Of a DNA stretch of 64,000 nt, positions 42,006 through 49,456 are shown piece after piece. Made by a program: the position numbers and the translations under genes. Each line of letters begins with the position of its first letter. Position 1 is the stretch's first letter. Below the pieces are notes generated by a model that saw only the letters and a program-made list of their open reading frames with translations, did no database searches and was not told the DNA's origin. Origin of the DNA: Kitasatospora sp. NBC_00315 (lineage in GTDB: Bacteria; Actinomycetota; Actinomycetes; Streptomycetales; Streptomycetaceae). Location of the stretch: the NCBI RefSeq assembly GCF_041435095.1, contig NZ_CP108025.1, positions 2,418,001 through 2,482,000 on the forward strand. The letters are read 5' to 3'.

Positions 42006-43424
42006 GTGGCCACAGGCAGCACCCTCACCCTCAGCTCAACCGGCAGTCCCACCGAAGGTGACAAGCTCACCTTCCACTGGACCACCGGCGCACCCGACGC
42101 CAAGAACTGGGTGGGCGTCTACGACGGCACCCGCCAGCCCGGCACCGGTTCCTCGCTGCTCTGGAAGTACACGCCCGGAGGCTCGGGCGACGTCCAGTTG
42201 GACACCTCCGCGCTCACCGGCGGCCCCTACACGGCCTATCTGCTCGCCAAGGACGGCTACGGCATCCTGGCGCAGAGCGCGCCGTTCACCTTCCGGCCGA
42301 AGCCCGCCGTACCGCGCCCGCACGCGGCGGTCGACGCGCTGACCGCGACCGCCGTGACGCCGGGTGCGGCCGTCACCGTGAAGCTCGGCAAGCTCTGGGC
42401 CCGGCCCGCCGGCAACCCGGCCGGCACGGCGACCTTCCGCCGGATCGGCGGCGACGGCTGGCTGTCCGTCGCCGCCGACGGAACGGTGACCGGCACCGCG
42501 CCCACGACCGCCCCCGCGCACCCGGCCGTGCTCACCGTCGCGGTCAAGGACAGCGCCGGCGCCACGGACACGATGACCGTCCTGGTGCCGGTGCGCCCCG
42601 CCGCCGGGCCGCTGCGGCTCAAGACCGCCGCCTGGAACCTGTGGGACGCGGGAACCCACGTCACCGACGCGCTGGAGAAGCAGCTGCGGGTGATCCTCAC
42701 CCAGGGGCTGGACGTGCTGGCGCTCCAGGAGACCGCCGGCACCGCGGCCCAGGCCCTGGCCGACGCGCTCGGCTGGTACGCCTACCAGAGCGCCGGCAGC
42801 GTCGGCGTGCTCAGCCGTTACCCGCTCACCGCCGTCACCGCGGTGACCTCCGCCCTGCCCGCCGCCGGCGTCACCCTGCAGCTGCCCGGCGGCCGCACCG
42901 CCCGGTTCTGGGCCGCCCACCTGAGCGAGGCCGGCTACGGCCCGTACGCCGTGCAGGACGGCCAGAGCGCGGCCCAGGTGGAGGCGGCTGAGAACGCCTC
43001 CGTCCGTCTGCAGCAGGCCAGGGCACTGGCGACGGCGGTCAAGGCGGACGTCCTCACCGGCGCTCCGGTACTGCTGGCGGCGGGCCTCGCCTCACCCTCC
43101 CACCTGGACTGGACGGCGGCCACCGGCCGGCCGCTCAACTGGCCGGTCACCGTGGCACTCCAGGCCGCCGGCCTGACCGACGCGTTCCGCAGCGCGCATC
43201 CCGACCCGGTGGCTCTTCCCGGCAACACGTGGTCCCCGACCCGCAAGGTACGGGGCAGCAAGCCGGAGCCGCAGGACCGGATCGACCAGGTGCAGTTCGC
43301 CGGCCCGCTCACCCTGGTCGAGGCCCACACCCTGGCCACCGGCTGGCCCCAGGCCGACCCCGCGACGGCCGCCAACGAGTGGCCCTCGGACACCGCCGCC
43401 GCCGTCGCCACCTTCACCCTCTGA
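42006..43424 (+). CDS. Endonuclease/exonuclease/phosphatase-like protein with altered active site
   Basis: 472 residues from GTG 42006 with GAAGGA upstream. Residues ~1-100 are a beta-sandwich (NWVGVYDGTRQPGTGSSLLW) like those attached to phosphoesterases. A second Ig-like segment spans ~105-200. Residues ~205-472 are an EEP domain: AWNLW (Asn211), LALQET (Glu242), GVLSRYPL and RIDQVQF are kept. However the catalytic GDFN block reads AGLA (359-362) and the final SDH reads SDT (Thr463), so the Asp, Asn and His used in catalysis are missing. No signal peptide is visible, unusual next to a Tat-exported phospholipase. It may be a binding protein rather than an enzyme. It is cotranscribed with the phospholipase (14-bp gap). 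Confidence 0.8.
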   Translation: MATGSTLTLSSTGSPTEGDKLTFHWTTGAPDAKNWVGVYDGTRQPGTGSSLLWKYTPGGSGDVQLDTSALTGGPYTAYLLAKDGYGILAQSAPFTFRPKPAVPRPHAAVDALTATAVTPGAAVTVKLGKLWARPAGNPAGTATFRRIGGDGWLSVAADGTVTGTAPTTAPAHPAVLTVAVKDSAGATDTMTVLVPVRPAAGPLRLKTAAWNLWDAGTHVTDALEKQLRVILTQGLDVLALQETAGTAAQALADALGWYAYQSAGSVGVLSRYPLTAVTAVTSALPAAGVTLQLPGGRTARFWAAHLSEAGYGPYAVQDGQSAAQVEAAENASVRLQQARALATAVKADVLTGAPVLLAAGLASPSHLDWTAATGRPLNWPVTVALQAAGLTDAFRSAHPDPVALPGNTWSPTRKVRGSKPEPQDRIDQVQFAGPLTLVEAHTLATGWPQADPATAANEWPSDTAAAVATFTL

Positions 43425-43438
43425 GAGGCCGGTCCACC

Positions 43439-45400
43439 ATGCCCGAGCTTTCCCGCCGTAGCTTCGTCGGCGCCACCGCGGCGGCGACCGCCACCGCCCT
43501 CGTCGGTCTCGACGCCGCTCCCGCCACCGCGGCGACGCCGGCCGCCGGCAGTGTCGCGGATGTGAAGCACGTGGTGATCCTGATGCAGGAGAACCGCAGC
43601 TTCGACCACTACTTCGGCACCCTGAACGGCGTCCGCGGCTTCAACGACAAGCAGGCGCTGCAGTTCCCCGACGGTACCGACGTGTACCGCCAGCCCGACG
43701 CCGGGCGCAGCGACGGCGGCGTGATGCTGCCCTACCGGATGGACACCTCGAAGTACAACTCCCAGAACGCCGGCGGCCTCGCCCACGACTGGGCGACGGG
43801 CCACCAGGCCATCAACAACGGCGCGATGAACAAGTGGGTGGCCGCCAAGGGCGAGCGCACCATGGGGTACTTCACCCGCGCCGACATCCCCTACCAGTAC
43901 GCGCTCGCCGACGCGTTCACCCTCTGCGACGCGTACTTCTGCTCACTGGCCGGCCCCACCGACCCGAACCGGCTCTACCTGTGGACCGGCACCTCGGGCC
44001 CCGGGCGCGACGGCACCACCGGCCCGTGGATCGACAACACCCCCGTCACGGACAACCCGGTCGCCGACTGGACGACGTACGCCGAGCGGCTGCAGGCCGC
44101 CGGGGTGAGCTGGCGGGTCTACCACAACCCGAGCAAGGACGACCGCACCGGCGACTACGACGACAACGCCCTCTCGTACTTCAAGCAGTTCCACAACTTC
44201 CCCACCACCGACCCGCGGTACGTGAACGCGATGACGAAGTCCGACCCCGCCGCCTTCGACGCGCACTGCAAGGACGGCAGCCTGCCCACCGTCTCCTGGC
44301 TGGTCGCGCCCTACCTGTTCTCCGAACACCCCAACGCCGGCCCCGCCTACGGCGCGCACTGGGTGGACCAGGCCCTGCAGTCGCTGATGTCCAATCCCGA
44401 GGTGTGGAAGCACACCGCCTTCCTGGTGATGTACGACGAGAACGACGGCTACTTCGACCACGTGATCCCGCCCACCCCCGAGGCCGGCACGGCCGAGGAG
44501 TTCACCCAGGGTCGCGCGATCGGCCTCGGAAACCGCGTCCCGCTCTGGGTCGCCTCGCCCTGGTCCCGCGGTGGCTACGTCAACTCCCAGGTCTTCGACC
44601 ACACTTCGGTCCTGCGGTTCCTGGAGACCGTCACCGGCGTCGCCGAGCCCAACATCTCCGCCTGGCGCCGCGCCGTCTGCGGCGACCTCACCAGTTGCTT
44701 CGACTTCACGGCCCCCGACTACTCGATACCCGCCCTGCCCGACACCACCGCCCTGATGGCCCGCGCCGACGCCGGCTCGTCGCTCCCCACCGTGGCGCTG
44801 CCCGCCACCGGCACCCAGGCGATGCCCGCGACCGAGCCGGGTGAGCGCCCGCACCGCCAACTGCCGTACCGGCCGTGGGCGGACGTCGCGACGGACCGGG
44901 CCACCGGCCTGGTCACCTGCACGATGACCAACGGCGGTTCGGTGGCGTTCCCGTTCACCGTCTACCCCAACACGGTGTTCGCGTTCGCGGGGACGCCGTA
45001 CACGGTCGCCCCCGGAGCGAGCCGCACGTACACCTGGGACGCCACCGGCACCGACGGGCGCTACGACTTCACCGTCCACGGGCCCGACGGCTTCGTCCGC
45101 CGCTTCGCCGGCACGGTCGTCCGCACCGGCCAGGAGGACGTGGCGGTGCCGTCCGTCACCGCCGGCGCCCCCGGGGCGGGCGCCGCGACCGTCGCCGTGC
45201 TGCTCGCCAACGGCGGCCGGAGCGAGACCTCCTTCACGCTGACCCCGAACGACTTCGCCGGGGTCGCGCAGACCGCGTGGGTCGCGCCCGGCGCCGGCGT
45301 CACCGTCAACTGGCCACTGGATCAGGGACGTTACGACCTCACCGTGACGGCCGGCACCGGCACCCGGTTCGCCCAGCGGTACGCGGGCCGCCTGCACTGA
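43439..45400 (+). CDS. Tat-exported phospholipase C (phosphocholine-specific type)
   Basis: 653 residues. The N-terminus ELSRRSFVGATAAAT is a twin-arginine signal (RR at 6-7). The catalytic domain (45-470) opens with VVILMQENRSFDHYFGTLNG and contains FLVMYDENDGYFDHVIPP and FDHTSVLRFLE, the metal-binding blocks of the PlcH/PlcN family. Two C-terminal beta domains (~535-615 and ~620-653) match the repeats of this family. It releases phosphorylated headgroups from phospholipids or sphingomyelin outside the cell. Operator C places it under the putative phosphonate regulator, so it might also act on phosphonolipids; this is inference. A bidirectional terminator follows. Confidence 0.92.
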   Translation: MPELSRRSFVGATAAATATALVGLDAAPATAATPAAGSVADVKHVVILMQENRSFDHYFGTLNGVRGFNDKQALQFPDGTDVYRQPDAGRSDGGVMLPYRMDTSKYNSQNAGGLAHDWATGHQAINNGAMNKWVAAKGERTMGYFTRADIPYQYALADAFTLCDAYFCSLAGPTDPNRLYLWTGTSGPGRDGTTGPWIDNTPVTDNPVADWTTYAERLQAAGVSWRVYHNPSKDDRTGDYDDNALSYFKQFHNFPTTDPRYVNAMTKSDPAAFDAHCKDGSLPTVSWLVAPYLFSEHPNAGPAYGAHWVDQALQSLMSNPEVWKHTAFLVMYDENDGYFDHVIPPTPEAGTAEEFTQGRAIGLGNRVPLWVASPWSRGGYVNSQVFDHTSVLRFLETVTGVAEPNISAWRRAVCGDLTSCFDFTAPDYSIPALPDTTALMARADAGSSLPTVALPATGTQAMPATEPGERPHRQLPYRPWADVATDRATGLVTCTMTNGGSVAFPFTVYPNTVFAFAGTPYTVAPGASRTYTWDATGTDGRYDFTVHGPDGFVRRFAGTVVRTGQEDVAVPSVTAGAPGAGAATVAVLLANGGRSETSFTLTPNDFAGVAQTAWVAPGAGVTVNWPLDQGRYDLTVTAGTGTRFAQRYAGRLH

Positions 45401-45418
45401 GACCGGAACCGGCCGGGC

Positions 45419-45438
45419 GCCACCCCGCGCGGGGTGGC
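45419..45438. terminator. Bidirectional terminator palindrome
   Basis: GCCACCCCGCGCGGGGTGGC is a perfect 20-nt palindrome extended by CCGG/CCGG on both sides. It lies between the convergent phospholipase C gene and the leftward ABC permease gene. Confidence 0.65.
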
Positions 45439-45486
45439 GGCCGGCCGGTGCGATGGGTCGCGCCCACCCGCCCGATCGCAGGCCGC

Positions 45487-46347
45487 TCAGCGGGCGAGCC
45501 GGCCCATCAGCCCCGATGCGGCGCCGATGCCGACGAGCGCCGCGAGGCAGAGCACGCCGAAATCCGCCCAGAGGTGGGAGGGGGTGCCCAGGAGCAGACC
45601 GCGCAGGGCGTCGACCTCGTAACTGAGCGGGTTGACCAGGCTGACGGCCTGGAGCCAGCCGGGCATCAGGGCGACCGGGTAGAGCGCGTTCGAGGCGAAG
45701 AACAGCGGCATGGTGATGGCCTGGCCGATGCCCATCAGGCGGTCCCGGGTGAGCACGATGCCGGCGATGGACATGGAGAGGCAGGAGAAGAACGCCGACC
45801 CGAGCACCACCACCACGACCACACCGAGCAGCCGCAGCGGGTTCCAGGTCATCGCGACGCCGAGCAGCGCGGCGATGACGATCACCACCACCGCCTGGAT
45901 CACCGACTTCACCCCGGCGGCGAAGGCCTTGCCCGCCACCAGCGCGGAGTGCGGGGTGGGGGTGACCAGGAGTTTGGAGAGCACCCCCGAGTCGCGTTCC
46001 CAGATGATCATGATTCCGTAGAAGATCGCGATGAACATCGCGGACTGCGCGATGATCCCCGGAGCCAGGTAGTCCAGGTACGGGATGCCCCCGGTCGGAA
46101 TCACCCGCAGCCGGGTGAAGGTCTCGCCGAAGATCAGCAGCCAGAGCGCCGGCTGAACGGCCCGGGTGTACAGCTCCGTACGGTCGTGCCGCAGCTTCTG
46201 GAGTTCGACCACGCACATGGCGCCGACCCGGGCGGGGAACACCTGCCAGCCGGAGCGGACCCTCGGCGGGGTGCCGAGCAGACCGATGGACGCGGCTCCC
46301 GGGGCGTCAGCCGACCCGGGACGCGGTGCGACGGGTGTTGCGGACAT
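45487..46347 (-). CDS. ABC-2 type exporter permease (DrrB-like)
   Basis: 286 residues with about six membrane segments. LAPGIIAQSAMFIAIFYGI and IWERDSGVLSKLLVTPTP are hallmarks of the DrrB/daunorubicin-resistance permeases, and NPLSYEVDALRGLLLGT is the conserved C-terminal block. It pairs with the ATPase encoded just upstream, overlapping it by 41 bp. Together they should export a drug or lipid. It is the last gene of a marR-ATPase-permease operon. Confidence 0.9.
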   Translation of the reverse strand: MSATPVAPRPGSADAPGAASIGLLGTPPRVRSGWQVFPARVGAMCVVELQKLRHDRTELYTRAVQPALWLLIFGETFTRLRVIPTGGIPYLDYLAPGIIAQSAMFIAIFYGIMIIWERDSGVLSKLLVTPTPHSALVAGKAFAAGVKSVIQAVVVIVIAALLGVAMTWNPLRLLGVVVVVVLGSAFFSCLSMSIAGIVLTRDRLMGIGQAITMPLFFASNALYPVALMPGWLQAVSLVNPLSYEVDALRGLLLGTPSHLWADFGVLCLAALVGIGAASGLMGRLAR

Positions 46348-47176
46348 CGCGGAACTCCCCTCCTGCCTGGTCGTCGGTGAGGCCGCTGCCGGCGAAGTGC
46401 CGGAAGACGTCCTCCAGGGTGGGGGCCGGACCGCCCGCCTCGCCGGACCGCGCCCGCAGGTCGGCCAGTTCGGCCTTGAGCCGGGCGGGGGTGCCGAGCG
46501 CGCGGATCCGGCCCCGGTGCATCAGGGCGAGGCGGTCGCAGTACTGGTCCGCCTCGTCCATGTAGTGGGTGGTGACCAGGACGGTCATCCCGGTGGCCTC
46601 GCGGATTTCGGTGAGGCGGTCCCAGACGCTGGTACGCGCGATCGGGTCCAGCCCGATGGTCGGCTCGTCCAGGATCAGCAGCCGGGGTGCGCTGACCAGC
46701 GCCTGCGCCAGCTCCAACCGGCGGACCATGCCGCCGGAGTACGTCCCCGCCATCCGTCCGGCGGCCTCGCCGAGCCCGACCGCGTCCAGCGCCTGGGTGA
46801 TCCTCGGCGCCCGCTCGCGGCGCGGCACGTCGTAGACCCGGGCGAACAGTTCGACGTTCTCGCGCCCGGTCAGGTTGGAGTCGGCGGAGAGCTGCTGCGG
46901 GACGTACCCCAGCAACCGCCGGACCGCCATCCGCTCCCGGGCCACGTCGTGGCCGAAGACCCGGACCATCCCGGGGGGCACGGGCAGCAGCGTGGTGATC
47001 GCCCTGATCGCGGTGGTCTTGCCCGCTCCGTTGGGGCCGAGCAGGCCGAACACCTCACCCGGCGCCACCGCGAGGTCCACGCCGTCCACGGCTCTGGTGC
47101 CGCCGAAACTGTGGACCAGGCCGGTGCAGCTCACCGCGTCCGCGGTACCGGCACCGGTACCGGTGTGGTCGGTCAT
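46307..47176 (-). CDS. ABC exporter ATP-binding protein (DrrA-like)
   Basis: 289 residues. Walker A is GPNGAGKTT, the signature is YSGGMVRRLELA, Walker B LLILDEPTIGLDP and the switch His is in VTTHYMDEADQY. The C-terminal extension with PTLEDVFRHFAGS is typical of DrrA-type ATPases. It energises the permease encoded downstream. The ATG start overlaps the stop of the upstream marR gene (ATGA), so regulator and exporter are made from one message. The resistance substrate is unknown. Confidence 0.92.
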   Translation of the reverse strand: MTDHTGTGAGTADAVSCTGLVHSFGGTRAVDGVDLAVAPGEVFGLLGPNGAGKTTAIRAITTLLPVPPGMVRVFGHDVARERMAVRRLLGYVPQQLSADSNLTGRENVELFARVYDVPRRERAPRITQALDAVGLGEAAGRMAGTYSGGMVRRLELAQALVSAPRLLILDEPTIGLDPIARTSVWDRLTEIREATGMTVLVTTHYMDEADQYCDRLALMHRGRIRALGTPARLKAELADLRARSGEAGGPAPTLEDVFRHFAGSGLTDDQAGGEFRDVRNTRRTASRVG

Positions 47177-47628
47177 CGCGTCGCCTCCTCCTCGTGCAGG
47201 TTCGCGGCCAGCCTGCGCAGTGCGGGCAGGGCCGCCGCGAGATGGGCCCGGTCCTCCTCCGTGAGCCGGTCCAGCTGCTCGCGCAACAGCGCGGCCCGGC
47301 GCTCCTCCCAGGCCCTCAGTCGCGCGGCCGCCGCCGGGGTGACCCTCAGCAGGGCCGCCCGCCCGTCCTGCGGGTCGGGCTCCCGGGCGAGCAGACCCAG
47401 CCCGACCAGCTGTCGGACCAGCGTCGACACCGAGTTGCCGGCCAGCCGCAGCTCCTCCGCCGCCTCCGAGACCCGCAACCCCGGCCGCGACCCGACCAGG
47501 CGCAGCAGTTCGACCTGCGCCCCCCTCAGCCGGGGGTCGGGCGCGCCGCGGCGAAGTCGGCGCCGCACCAGGCGGTTGATGCCGACCAGGAGTCCCTCGA
47601 AGTCGGCGGGGAGTGCCGGATCGTCCAT
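47173..47628 (-). CDS. MarR family transcriptional regulator of the adjacent exporter
   Basis: 151 residues, standard MarR size. The winged helix shows RVSEAAEELRLAGNSVSTLV (recognition region) and REPDPQDGRAALLRVT (wing). It is the first gene of an operon with a DrrAB-type exporter. A 15-bp perfect palindrome lies 12 bp upstream of the start codon, the expected place for autorepression. A drug ligand would relieve repression and induce the pump. The basis is family knowledge plus the palindrome. Confidence 0.92.
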   Translation of the reverse strand: MDDPALPADFEGLLVGINRLVRRRLRRGAPDPRLRGAQVELLRLVGSRPGLRVSEAAEELRLAGNSVSTLVRQLVGLGLLAREPDPQDGRAALLRVTPAAAARLRAWEERRAALLREQLDRLTEEDRAHLAAALPALRRLAANLHEEEATR

Positions 47629-47640
47629 GTCCCGATTTTA

Positions 47641-47655
47641 GCTCTCACTGAGAGC
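47641..47655. promoter_or_regulatory. MarR operator palindrome
   Basis: GCTCTCACTGAGAGC, arms of 7 bp around one base, flanked by TTTTA and AAAAA. It ends 12 bp from the marR start codon and stands out as AT-flanked in a very GC-rich region. Confidence 0.8.
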
Positions 47656-47819
47656 AAAAAGCTCGGGAATCCCACAACCGGCCGGGGAGCGCAGCCGGAT
47701 GGGGCGCGGCCCCTCCCGGCGGACGGGCCGCCGGGGGCACGGGCGACGCCGTCGAGCACGACCCGGTCGCCGTGGGGCTCGCCCGACACGTTCGCCGCGA
47801 CGGCCGGGCCGGGCGCTCC

Positions 47820-48488
47820 TCAGACGCTGCGGGCGACGATGTCGCCGTGGCCGGTGGTCGCGTGGATGTCCAGGTCGGCGACGCCGTCGGTGTTCCTGAG
47901 CGCGTTGTGGATCCGGCCGTGGGTGGTTCCGGCGTCCAGGGAGGCGCAGACGCCGCGGGCGACGCCGACCGAGACATCACCGGCCAGGGTGCGCAGCGTG
48001 ACCGTTCCGCGCACGGCCTCGGCGATCCGGATGTCGCCCTTCTCGGTGCTGATCTCCGCGGGGCCGGCCAGCCGGCCGACCGAGACGTCGCCGGAGAGGA
48101 GGGTGAGGCGGGCACTCGCGGCCTCGTCGAGCTCGACCGAGCCCCGCGCACCCTCGAAGGCGACGTCGCCGAGCCTTCCGACGCCCCGGAACCCGGCGGC
48201 GGCCGCCTTCCCCTCGACCCGGGAGCCGGCCGGCAGCTGGACGGTCACCTCGACGGATCCGGAGTTGCCGAGGATCCGGTTCTTCGCCGGCGAGGCCCCG
48301 ATCCGCAGCACGCCGTCGCCGAACTCGACCGTGACCTGCTCCGCCGCCTTCACGTCGTGCCCCTTCGCGGCGTCCGCGGGCCGGACCTCGACCGTGGTGT
48401 CGACCCGGTCGGCGGCGATGAACCGGATGTTCCCGGCGGGGATGTCGAAGATGGCGGAGATCGGGGCGGTGGTGTCGAACTTCTGCAT
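47820..48488 (-). CDS. DUF4097-type beta-repeat (toastrack) protein
   Basis: 222 residues from ATG 48488, with AGGAGAG upstream. The sequence is a series of short beta repeats, for example LTLLSGDVSVGRLAGPAEIS, EKGDIRIAEAVRGTV and LRTLAGDVSVGVARG. This is the right-handed beta pattern of DUF4097 adhesin-like/toastrack proteins. There is no signal peptide or membrane segment, so it is probably cytoplasmic. Function unknown; family members often sit beside regulators or small membrane proteins. An AT-rich upstream region with repeated CGTTGC words suggests specific regulation. Confidence 0.85.
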   Translation of the reverse strand: MQKFDTTAPISAIFDIPAGNIRFIAADRVDTTVEVRPADAAKGHDVKAAEQVTVEFGDGVLRIGASPAKNRILGNSGSVEVTVQLPAGSRVEGKAAAAGFRGVGRLGDVAFEGARGSVELDEAASARLTLLSGDVSVGRLAGPAEISTEKGDIRIAEAVRGTVTLRTLAGDVSVGVARGVCASLDAGTTHGRIHNALRNTDGVADLDIHATTGHGDIVARSV

Positions 48489-48670
48489 CGTACTCTCCTG
48501 TGCTCGCTGTTTCTGACTTCGCAAACGCTACGTTGCGTTCAAGATTTCAGCAATAGATTCGTTGCACAGTAGATGCATCTTCGCAGGTAAGGACAGGAGA
48601 ATCATTGCAATAGCCATGAATCTAATGCAACGTCAGTCCGCCCGATCGTTGCAATGAATTGAAGGTGAAC
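48489..48670. promoter_or_regulatory. AT-rich region with repeated CGTTGC words upstream of the DUF4097 gene
   Basis: CGTTGC occurs at 48531, 48560 and 48646 on the + strand and as GCAACG at 48627. The perfect palindrome ATTGCAAT is at 48604-48611 and GTTGCAAT at 48648. Base composition drops sharply compared with the flanks. It may be a promoter with multiple operator sites; no gene is supported in 48489-48766. Confidence 0.6.
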
Positions 48671-48766
48671 GCTACCTCGGAAGCCTCGGGAGAACAGCGG
48701 GCCGGCGCCGGCGGGTGTGGCATCACCACCACCCGTCGGCGCCGGCCCGGTCGGCGCGGTCGTCCG

Positions 48767-49444
48767 TCAGCCCGCGAGCAGCTTCGGCAGCTCGGCGATC
48801 GAGGCGAGCACGTGCGTGGCGCCGTCCGCCCGCAGCCGCTCCTCGCCGTGCGCCCCGGTGAGGACGCCGGCGACGATCGGGGCACCCGCCCGAGTGCCGG
48901 TGAGCATGTCGTAGCCGGTGTCGCCCGCGACCGCGATCCGGTGCACGGAGTCGGTGCCGGTACGCAGCAGGGCGGTGAGGGCGAGGTCGGGGTAGGGACG
49001 GCCCCGGCCGGCCTCGGCGGGGCAGAGGGTGAGGTCCGCGATGTCCTGCCAGCCGAGGGCGGCCAGGATGCGGTCCTGGGTGGCGCGGGAGAAGCCGGTG
49101 GTGAGGACCACCTTCCGTCCCTGCGAGCGGAGTTCGGCGATCGCCTCGGCGGCGCCGGGCAGGGCCGAGCAGTGCCCGGCGTCGACCAGGTCGTGGTAGG
49201 CGGCCTCGAAGGCGAGGTTGGCGCGCTGGGCCTTGTCCTCCTCCCCGAAGAGATGGCGGAAGACCGAGATCTTGGACTCGCCCATGGTGGCGCGGACGTG
49301 CTCCAGCATGCGCTGGTGCTCGGGCCCTCCGCCGTCGACGCCGAGGCTCCCGGCGGCGGCGGCGAAGGCCCGCTCGACCAGACCGTCGTCGGCCACGGTG
49401 GTGCCTGCCATGTCGAGGACGACCAGGCGGATGTCGGTGCTCAT
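48767..49444 (-). CDS. Phosphonatase-like HAD hydrolase (phosphonoacetaldehyde hydrolase family)
   Basis: 225 residues from ATG 49444, AAGGAA box 8 bp upstream (TTG 49450 is less likely). The nucleophile motif is LVVLDMAGTTV: Asp11, with Ala13 where ordinary HAD phosphatases have a second Asp. That D-x-A-G-T-T form is the phosphonatase hallmark. Lys58 in MGESKISVFRHLFG matches the Schiff-base Lys of PhnX. IAVAGDTGYDMLTGTRAGAP carries the metal Asp. It should split phosphonoacetaldehyde or a relative into aldehyde and phosphate. It is 12 bp downstream of a FAD oxidoreductase that could supply the aldehyde, with GntR operator D before that gene. Confidence 0.9.
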   Translation of the reverse strand: MSTDIRLVVLDMAGTTVADDGLVERAFAAAAGSLGVDGGGPEHQRMLEHVRATMGESKISVFRHLFGEEDKAQRANLAFEAAYHDLVDAGHCSALPGAAEAIAELRSQGRKVVLTTGFSRATQDRILAALGWQDIADLTLCPAEAGRGRPYPDLALTALLRTGTDSVHRIAVAGDTGYDMLTGTRAGAPIVAGVLTGAHGEERLRADGATHVLASIAELPKLLAG

Positions 49445-49456
49445 GTTCAACGTTCC

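Noticed and set aside
48614..48655. Mini-frame ATG AAT CTA ATG ... in the AT-rich region
   Set aside because: Only 13 codons, with poor spacing to the nearest AGGAG. More likely operator DNA than a leader peptide.
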